Source: Burkholderia cepacia (GTDB taxonomy: Bacteria > Pseudomonadota > Gammaproteobacteria > Burkholderiales > Burkholderiaceae). Taken from it: DNA of 64,000 bases. Under the pieces are notes generated by a model that worked only from the letters and a program-made list of their open reading frames with translations, ran no database searches and was not told where the DNA came from. Both the position numbers and the translations under genes were made by a program. The stretch covers positions 2,480,001 through 2,544,000 of the forward strand of contig NZ_CP013444.1 of assembly GCF_001718835.1 (NCBI RefSeq), read 5' to 3'. Each line of letters starts with the position of its first letter. Position 1 is the stretch's first letter. This document shows positions 1 through 9,700 of this stretch, one piece after another.

Positions 1-498
1 GACGAGGCGCGCGCGACCGCGCGCGAGCTGTCGTCGCGCGGCTTCAGCTACAGCGTCGGCCTCGCGCAGGTGAACGAACGCAATTTCGCGAAATACGGGC
101 TCGATGAAGCGACGATGTTCGAGCCGTGCCGCAACCTGCAGGCCGGCGGCGCGATCCTGACCGAATGCTTCGCGCGCTCGTCGGGCACCGGCCGCGCCAC
201 GCAGGCCGCATTGCGCGCGGCGCTGTCGTGCTACTACAGCGGCAACTTCACGACCGGCTTCTCGAGCGGCTACGTGAGCCGCGTCGTCGCGAGTGCGCAG
301 CGCAACGCGCGCGAAGGCGGCGTCGAACCGATTCCCGTCGTGAGCGATACGCCGCCGCCCGAACGCGCGCGCCGCCTGCCGCCGCCCGCCGCGTTCGCGG
401 ATGCGCCGTCGTGCCATGCGCGCCCGGTGGTGATGATGTGCCGCGGGCTGCCGGCGAACCAGGCGAAGCGGCTCTGCGTGCGGTGTCTCGATCAGTGA
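1..498 (+). CDS. Lytic transglycosylase, 3' part (T3SS-associated)
   Basis: The reading frame is open from the first base, so the start lies left of the window. The visible product has the SVGLAQVNERNF and CRNLQAGGAILTEC segments and the YYSGNF-YVSRVV tail of VirB1/IpgF-like lytic transglycosylases, which cleave peptidoglycan glycan strands in the periplasm so secretion machines can cross the wall. The catalytic Glu would lie upstream and is not visible. After the catalytic fold there is a Pro/Arg-rich tail of about 70 residues with several cysteines, longer than the minimal enzyme. Its position beside the giant gene and near the T3SS operon suggests it serves that system. Family call is fairly sure; the link to the T3SS is inferred. 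Confidence 0.8.
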   Translation, partial: DEARATARELSSRGFSYSVGLAQVNERNFAKYGLDEATMFEPCRNLQAGGAILTECFARSSGTGRATQAALRAALSCYYSGNFTTGFSSGYVSRVVASAQRNAREGGVEPIPVVSDTPPPERARRLPPPAAFADAPSCHARPVVMMCRGLPANQAKRLCVRCLDQ

Positions 499-706
499 CG
501 ACGTGCGGCGCGGGCCGCCGTGCGCCGATCGAACACCAGGCCGCGCGCGCCTCGTAGCACGCGTCGCGCGCGCGTCCCGACCGCGCCGCCACGCTACGAA
601 ACAGCGGCATGCCGGCCGCGATGCGTCTCCTTACACTTGAACGCTGGCGGCGCGGCGTACCGTGCGCCGGGTGCCCCGCGCGTCGCGCGGCTCAACGGAG
701 ACGAGC

Positions 707-3700
707 ATGCTGTTGATCGATGGATTGGGACTGGGCGTCAACTGGCAGCGCTTCCTGTCGGAAACGCTGAATCCTGTCGTCGCGCCCCCGCCCCCGCCGC
801 CACCGCCGAAACAGGACGATCCGGCAGCCGGCCCCGCGAACCCGGTCATCGCCCCGCCGATTCCCGTCAACGCGTCGGTGTTCACCGATCCGTCGAAGCC
901 GACCAACGCGGAGATCGCCGACGCGACGTCGCTGATGCGGCGCATGGTCGCGCAATACACGGCGCCGCCGCCCGACATCACCGTCGAGAACAAGACGACG
1001 CAAGCAGTACGGCAGGCAATCCAGGACGCGCAGACGAAGTACGACGACGCATCGACAGCGCTGCAGGGCGCGCAGAACGTGCTGCACGTGGTCAACCGCG
1101 ATCCCGAATCGACGCCCGACGCCCGCAAGGCCGCGCAGGCCGATTATGCGAAAGCGCGTACGGCGGCCGACTCCGCCCAGCGCGAACTGAACGTGACGAC
1201 CGACGCCGGCTACACGATCCTGTACCAGGAACAGGCCGACGCGGACAAGCCGTCAGGCATCCAGATCGACGACGACGGCAACGTGACGAACCCGGGCGAC
1301 GCGCAGAACGCGGCCAACGACAAGCTCAAGACGCTGCAGGCCACGTTTCCCGACCACGCGAACGACCCGAAGTGGGTACCGAAGCCGGGTGACTGCAAGA
1401 CCCCTGAGCAATCGAAGCTTTACGACGACTGGCGAAGCGCCGACGCGCACGCGGCCGCCGGTACCGCGAAATACTTTGCGGATCTGTCGAACGCGTACCT
1501 CGCCCGTACGCAGCTCCAGTCGTACCTCGTCGCCCCCGACTACAAGGCGGCACTCGACGCAGGCATCGGCCAGCTGAACACCGCGTTGGCGGAGCAGAAA
1601 CTGCAGGTGAACCTGCCGGAGGCCCCCGAATCGGTGGACGCCGCGCAAAAGGCCGTCACGGCCGCGGCGAAATCGGCGAACAGCACGAACGCGGCGGTCG
1701 CCGCGGCCAACGACGCCATCGCGCTCGCGCAGGCGCAGCAGAAATTCGACGTGGTCGCTGGCAAGCAGGGAACGGTGATCGTCGCGCCGAACTCGGTATC
1801 GGACGCGAACGCCGCGCTCAAGCGCGCGCAGACGGCCGCGAACACGAGCGGCGGCTATCTGCAGATGCTCGCCGCGCAGCAACAGGTCGACCAGGCACAG
1901 AACGACTGCACGGCCGCCCAGCAGGCGTCCGACAAGTGGCACAAGGACAACCCGCAGCCGCCGCACCTGCCGCCCGTCGACGCGAAGGTCGATCTCGATC
2001 TCGCCGACGCGTACGCAAAGCTCGACAAGGCGAAGCAGCAGGCAAGCATCGCGCACGACAGTTTCGTCGCCGCGTACGGTGCGACGCTCGCGCAACAGTA
2101 CGACGATCAGGCGACGAAGATCAGCGCGCAGGTGAAGGCGCAGCAACCGCTGCTGAAGCCGTTTTTCCAGCAACCGCCGCAATTGACGTCGGCCGCCGCC
2201 GGCGCCGCGCCGGGCACGAGCCCGTTCACGGCCTTCCCGCCTCCTGAGCCGACCGGCAAGCATCCCGCGTCGTCGCAGCCGATCCTGCCGCTGCTCGACC
2301 CGTCGCGATCGACGACGCCGCTGCCGGCTGCGCCGAGCGGCCCCACGCAGCTCGATGCCACGCGCCTGCAGGTGGTCGCCGGCGCGCTGCGAATGGCCAG
2401 CAACCGGCTGTCGGACGACGTCAATGCGCGTGCAGCCGACGTCGCACTGAAGAACGCGCAGGACGGCGTCGATCAGGCGAAGCGCGCGCTCGCCGCCAAG
2501 CAGAAGCAGTACGACGAATGGGCCGCCGCCAACCCGGCGCCGGTGCGGCTGCGCACGTTGCCGGACGGCGACGTGATGCCGGCGCCGTCATATCGCCCGA
2601 ACCTGTATCAATCCGAGCTGAACGACGCGCGGGCCGCCGTCACGAAGGCGGAGAACGCCGTTGCGCAACTGCAGCTGCTGCGCGACACGTCGCGCCAGCA
2701 GGTCCTGCTCGATCAGTTCGACGCGGGCCTCGACGAGCGGCTGCGCTATGTCGACGCGAAGTCCGACGCGGCGGACGACTACAAGAAGGCGATGCACGAC
2801 TTCTACGAAGCGCATCGCACCGAGATGTCGAATTCGATGCTCGACGCGGCAAGCCTGAGCACGCAGAACGGCGGCACGATCGCGTTCGGCTCGCTCAGCG
2901 AGAACCAGCAGCGCAACCTGATCGGCATCGCGCTCGGGCAACAGCCGGACGTGCCGGCCGATGCATCGTCGCCATCCGTATCGGCCGCCGACGATTCGAG
3001 TGCGCGCTTCGTCGACAAGGACAAGCTGTCGGCGATCGACACCGTGCGCGACAAACTGCTGTCGGTCGGCGGCGGCAAGAACACGCAGATCAGCGTGCTG
3101 CCGATGGTGTATGCCGCGAAGGAAACCGGGACCACGACGAGCGCGCTGTTCAAGGTAACGGACCAGCACGGCAAAACGCACTACATCGACGAATCGGCCG
3201 GCAACTACGACAGCATCGACGACTATCTCGACAGCAACCAGTTGTCGTCGGACGGCACCGTCGACATCCTGACCGGCCACAACGAGGACGGCTCGCAGCA
3301 GCTCGTGTCGAAGGCCGCGCACCACGACAGTCCGCTCGACTCCGCGCTGAATTTCCTCACGGGCACCGGCGTCAACATGGGGATGCTGCTCGGCGGGATG
3401 GCGCTCGAGGTGATCGGCACTGCGCTCGACGGCACGGTGGTCGGCGCGGCGATCGGCGTGCCGCTGAACGTCATCGGCGCGGGGATGACCTACACGGCGA
3501 TCGGTTCCGCGATGACGAAGGCGGGCCTCGATCTCGCCAACCGCGTCGAGCACGACCAGAGCATCAGTCCGTTCGACGCCGGCGCCCGCGCCGACTACAT
3601 CAACCTCGTGCCGATGGCGGCCGGCGGGGCCGCGAAACTCGCAGGCACGAAGCTGTTCGAGCGCGCGGTCACGACCAAGGTCGCATCGGTCATCGCCAAG

Positions 3701-6700
3701 GGAGCGGAACGGACGGCGTTCGTGACCGGTGTCGCCGGCGCCGGCGAGGCGTTCGTCGAATCCGGTGTCGACCTGTTGCAAGGCAATACGAAGGCGGCCG
3801 GCGAAGCGTTCGAGTCCGGCTTCATCAATACCGCGCTGATGGGCGCGGGCGTCGCGAAGCAACGCGCGGTCACGGGCATCCGCACCCGCACCGGACGGCC
3901 GATTGCCGCGCACACGACGGATGGCAACGTCGTCAAGGTCGACGACCAGACGATCGGGCAAATCCTGAACAAGGACGGCCCCGCGTCGCTGTCGGCCGGC
4001 CGCACCCGCGCGACGCTCGACGGCGAGGCCGTGAAGGTCGCGCCCAACGGTATCCTGATGGTCGGCGACAAGGTGCTGACCTACGAAGACCAGCCGATCC
4101 GCGTGCTCGACAAGGTCTCGGCCAAGCAGATGCCGCCCGGCAAGTCGGTGATGCTCGGCCAGGACGGCACGCTGTCCGTCGTGTCGGCTTCACCGAAAGC
4201 CTGGACCCACGGTACGCGGATCGACAGCGTGACGGACACCGGCGAGCGCATGACGTTCGGCCCGGACGGCGCCATCGGCACGACGTCGAACATCGTCGCG
4301 AAGTCGCGGCTCGACAGGCTGGACGAGGTCATCGACCAGGGCAAGGACCTGCACCGCCAGTTGCGCGACACCGCAGCGAGAGAGACGCGCCGCATCCAGC
4401 AGGCCGCCGCCGAAGGCGAAAGCGCGAATGCGGCACACGACGCCCACGGTACGCAGCGCACGAGCGAGGCGCGCGCGCAGGCCGACCGGCAGCACGACGA
4501 CCTCGGCGCGGACCGCACGACGGCCACCCGCGGCGCCACTGCACGCGCCGCCGATATCGACGAAGCGGCCGGCGCCGGCACGCGCACGAAGCCGGACGGC
4601 ACGCCGCCGCGCGTCAATGTGCGGGTCGTCGACCTGACGAACGAAGCGCCCGCCACGCGGCCCGCGACCTCCGACCCGGCCGGCATCGCGGTGCCGCGCG
4701 GGCCGAGCGTCGAGCCGATGCAGGTCGGCGAGCGCACGGTCTATCTCGTGCGCAACGGTGCGGCACACGATCCGGGCGCGCGTGCGCCGCGTCCGCAGGA
4801 TCTCGAGGAGCCCGTGATCGTCGTCGCCGGCGAGCACGACGCGGCACTTGCGCCCGAGCTGGCGAACCGCTGGCAGAAACCCGTCTATGCGGCCGCGCCC
4901 GACGCATTCGGCGCCGATGGCCAGTTGCGCGCCGATGCGCGGGTGCTGCGCTTCGACCCGGAACCGGAAGCGGTGGCGATGGAAAACGGCCCTTCCGGAG
5001 CCGCCGCGGCCGACGAAGCATCGCCGGCGTCGTCGCGCCCCGCTGCGCCCGACGAAACGGTGATCGTGCTGGCCGGCAAGCGCGGCCCGAACGAGCCGGC
5101 GATGCCGCGCGCGGTCGCGACGCCCGAACCCGTCACCGCGCACGACGGCATCTTCAGCGCGCCGAACCGCGTGCTCGTGGTGGTCAAACCGGACCACCCC
5201 GCCATTGCCGAAGCAGCAGCCGAACCCGTGGCGGATCGCGGTACGGCCGCCGTCTCTGCGCGCGACGAGACGCCCGCCGAAGCCGCCGGCGGCAAGACCG
5301 TCCGCACGCAGGCCGGTGACGCACGCACGCCCCTGCCGACCGACGATCCGGCGCGCGCGGCGCCCGCGGAAACGCCCGGCACCGCGACACCCGATTACGC
5401 CACCCCGCATCCCGGCTGGATCACGCGGATGCAGATGCGGCTGGGCGGCGCACCGCTGCCGGAAGCCGTACAAGCGCTCGCGATGCAGTCGGGCACGCTC
5501 GCGACGCAGTTGCGCATGCTGCAGGACGCCGGCTGGCGCGTGACGATCGGCAAACGCGGCCGCGGCAGCCACGTCGATACGCGCAAGCGCCGCGTGACGA
5601 TCGACGGCGGCCTCCGTGATGCCGGCAGCATCACGTACGTGCTCGCGCGCGAGTCGCGCAAGGCCGTCGAGGCGATGGCCGGCGTGCTGGACCACGACTC
5701 CGGGCAGCGCGGCGGCTTCACGCGCAAGGCACTCGAGGCCGAGGCACGCGCGCAGATCAGCGCGTTCGAGGCCCGCTACGAAATCAAGCTGGCAAGCGGC
5801 ACCGACATTGCCGCGCACCTCGTTCACCCGGACGCAATCGCGCGCGAAGGCGCGAACTGGCGCGGACGGTCGCACGACTACGCAGGCACGGTCGACCGGC
5901 TGGCGAGCACGCTGGGCGGCGTGCATACGTCGGGGGCGGACGGCCCGACCTATCGCGCGTTCTACAACGACGCGCGGTCGCGCCAGAAGGGGCGCGGCGG
6001 CATGCCGCGCCGGATGCCCGCGCCGCGGATGGACGAAACCGGCGCCGCGCCGCGCGGCGTCGCCCGCTTCGACGCGCGCGTCGCCTGGAGTCGCGCGCAT
6101 GCCGAGATCGCGTCGCCGTACCGCGCCGGCGAGCGCCCCGATGCCGCCGAGCTGGCCGCCGCGCGCACGCGTCATTTCACGATCGACCCCGGGCGCCGCG
6201 TGGTCGTGCTGCACGCCTACACGCGCGCGGACGGCACCCTGCTCGTCGACGGCCAGCCGGTCGGCGCGCACGAATACCTGCTCGAGATGGCGCCGCCGTT
6301 CGTGGTGCAGGAGGGCTATGCGATCGTGCTCGCCGCGAAGCACGACGGCGCCGCGCATGCGGCGCGGCTCGCGAACCTGTGGCAACGGCCCGTGTATGCC
6401 GCACCCGCGGAGGCGGTCGGCGCGCACGGCGCGCTGCTCGATACCGGCACGTTCCACCGTTTCGATCCCGCGCCCGCCGCGCCGCACGATCTCGGCCCGC
6501 TGAACGCCGACCCGCTCGGCGTCTATGCGCACGGCGACCGCAACGCGCGGGTCGACGTCGCATACGAAGCCGGCGAACTGCTCGGCGCCGGCGGCGAAAA
6601 AACCGTATTCGCGCTCGGCGACGACGCCGCACTCGGCCTCTACGATCGCCACGCACACCCGGAATCCGGTCACGTGCGCGCGGCCGTCGACGAACGGCTC

Positions 6701-9700
6701 GCGCTCGACGATCTGCGTTCTTACGGATTGCAGACGGTCACGATGAGCGGCCCGTTCTCGGTGCTCGGCCGCGTCGGCGTCCTGTACCGCCCGCTCGGCG
6801 TCCTGCATACGCACACGATGGTCGCGACCGGCACGCTACCGCGCGTCGTCACGCGGGCCGCACTGGAACACATCCGGAAGATTCGCGCGGTCGTCGAACG
6901 CGAACGCCTCGCGTTCGACCTTCAGGGCATCTTTACGCGCAACGGCGACTTCCTGCTGAGCGATCCCGGCCCGGTCTCGCGCGACCCGATCGAACACCAG
7001 CACACGCTCGACAAGCTCACCGAACTCGAACGGCTGCTCTCGCACGGCCTCGAACAGGGCGACATCGCCATCGCGCGCCCGGTCATCGCCGACACGCTGC
7101 CGCCCGACGCGTTCGTTCAGAAGCCGTCTGTCATCACGCAGATCCGGATGCGGTTCGGCGGCGTACCGCTGTCGAAGAAAGCGCTCGCGCTCGTCGATCG
7201 CTCGACGCTGCTGAGCGGGCAACTGGCACAGGCGCAGGCCGCCGGCTGGAAGGTCGTGGTCGGCCGGCCCGGGCGCGGCAGCCGGATCGATACAGACAAG
7301 CAGCGCATCGTGCTCGACGGCCGGATGCGTCACACCGGTACGCTCGTGTACGCGCTCGCGCACGAAGCGCAGCATGCGGTCGACGCGATCGCCGGACGCC
7401 TGCTGCTCGACGGCGCGCCCGGCGACACGCTGGTCGACCGCGCGCTAATGGCCGAAGCGCGTGCGCAGGCGAACGCGTTCGCGGTGCGCCGCGAGCTCAT
7501 CGACGACATGGGCATCGACATCTCGCAGGATGTCCTCCTGCCCGACGCGATCGCGCGCGAAGCCGACCGCGTGATGCCCGACGACGAAGCCGGCCTGCGC
7601 CGGCTCGCGGATGCGTTCGGCGACGCCGAGCCGTCGGTGCCCGGCTACGCGACCTATCGCGACTACTACGCGAGCCAGATCGCGCGCATGCAGGCCGGCG
7701 GCGTGCCGCGCGAAATGGCCGGGCCGGCCTCCCCGGCGCATCGGCCGGCGCGCGGGCTCGCCGCCCGCAAGGCCGCCAAGCGCGAACAGCGCGCGCTCGA
7801 TCTGCTCGCGTCGCACGGCAAGCGCGACCTGCTGCGCGTCGACGGCGACCAGCTCGACAGCATCGACGCGATGAAGGCAGCGTTCGGCACCGACGCGCAT
7901 GTGCTGATCGCGCTGCGCACCGACCGCCCCGCCGACCGGCGCGACGCGATCCATCCGCAGCCCGAATTCATCGCAAGCTTCCGGACCAACGCACAGGGCA
8001 AGTTCGTCGACAAGACGGCGGCATCGGCCGATATCGATCCGCACCTGTTGCAGGACGCGTTTCTCGCACTGAAGGACAAAGGCGCCGCGAGCCGCGGGGA
8101 TTACGACTACTACGTGTCGCCCGTCGCGCTCGCCGAGTTGCGCAAGTTCGGCGGCGCCGCGCGCATCGACGCGTATTTCGGCGAACGCCGCGCGTGGGAT
8201 GTCGAGCCGTCGGACACGGGCGTCGACGCGGAAGTCGTCGAAAACGTGAACAAGCTCGACGGCGCGCCGCGCTTCCTGCGGCCGAAACCGGCGGCGCGAC
8301 ACGATCCCAGCGCCGGAACGACGGTCTATGCGGTCGAACGCAAGACCGGCACGGTGCTCGGCTACGCGACGCGCGATGGCGCCGGGAAATGGACATACGT
8401 CGAAACGACGTCGCTCGGCGATGCCACGATCGAATCGCGCGAGCTCGCCGCCGCGTTCCGGCGCCGTAACCGGGCGTTGCCCGGCGGGCGTCGCGGCGTA
8501 CAGTTCGTCGTCACGAAGGTTGCGCACGACGTCGTCGAAAGCTACGGCGGCTTCGCGCCGGCCAAGATGCGCCGCCCGATCAGCAAGCCGAAGGCGCCGC
8601 TGTCGAAGCCGGATGCGTACGTGCAGCACGTGCTCGGGAGCACGCATCCGTCGCTGCGGCGCCAGAACCGCGCGGCGGCCGAGGCGGCCCCGCCCGACCT
8701 CCTCCCGACGGCGGCGGACAGCGCGCTCGACTTCAACGCGCACCACGCGGACGCGCTGAAACGCGCGCTCGAGATGGGCAAGATTCCCGACGGGCACTAC
8801 GTGTACGTATACGACCACGAAGGCACGGTCACCGATGTGCTGACCGGGTCGCTGACCGGCCTCATCGCGGTGGAGAACGGCACGGTGCGCTGGTACGACG
8901 ACGTCGGCCAGTTCCGCGACCCGGACAACCCCGGCCTGCCGCTGGAGCGGGCGACGATCGGCCGCGGCCCGTATGGCGGCAATCAGCATTTCCTGCTTTC
9001 CAGGCTCGCCCCCGACATGTTCGAGCCGCGCGCCGCCGCGCTCAAGGCGGCCGCTCTGCAAGCCGCGCAGCCGGCGGCGGCGGCAACGCCGCCCGCTGCG
9101 AGCCAAAGCGGCAAAGGCACGAATGCGGGCAAACGCGGCAAGGCCGGCCGAAAAGGTCGCAAAGGCAAGCAGGCCGCGCACGGCAGCCAGCGAGCGCAGC
9201 CGGCCGCCGCGCCTGCTGCGCCGCCCCCGAAACCGATCGCACTCAGGCCGTTCCAGCCCGCGTACGTATCGGGCTCGATCGTCGAATCGGTCACGCGCTA
9301 CGGCAACGCGAAGATCGCCGATTTCGCGTCGACGCTCGAGCGCCTCACCGAATGGGGCAAGCGCGACGTCGGGCGCAAGGAAGGCAACGGCCTCACGTTC
9401 ACCGACTCGCCGAAGGCCATCCTCGCCGATGCCGTGCTGGCGAAGAAGATCTTCGGAACGCTGCACATGTGGCGTGAAGCATCGAGCCTGCACCCGCACG
9501 GCGCTTTCACCCGGGCCCCGGCTGAGCGCAATCTGGTCATGCGGGGCGCGCAATGGATCGGCGCGGCGCGCAGCACGGACAGAAAGCTGATCCGGCGATA
9601 CGTGAAGTTGGCCACGCACGCCAAGCTGGCCGGTCTCGCCGACCGCTTCGTCCCGATGTCGCGCTCGTTCTCGCTGCGCGACGATCCCGAGCAGATGAAG

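Noticed and set aside
2518..5319. 933-codon plus-strand frame inside the giant gene
   Set aside because: A shifted frame of the giant gene; Arg/Gly-rich noise without domains.
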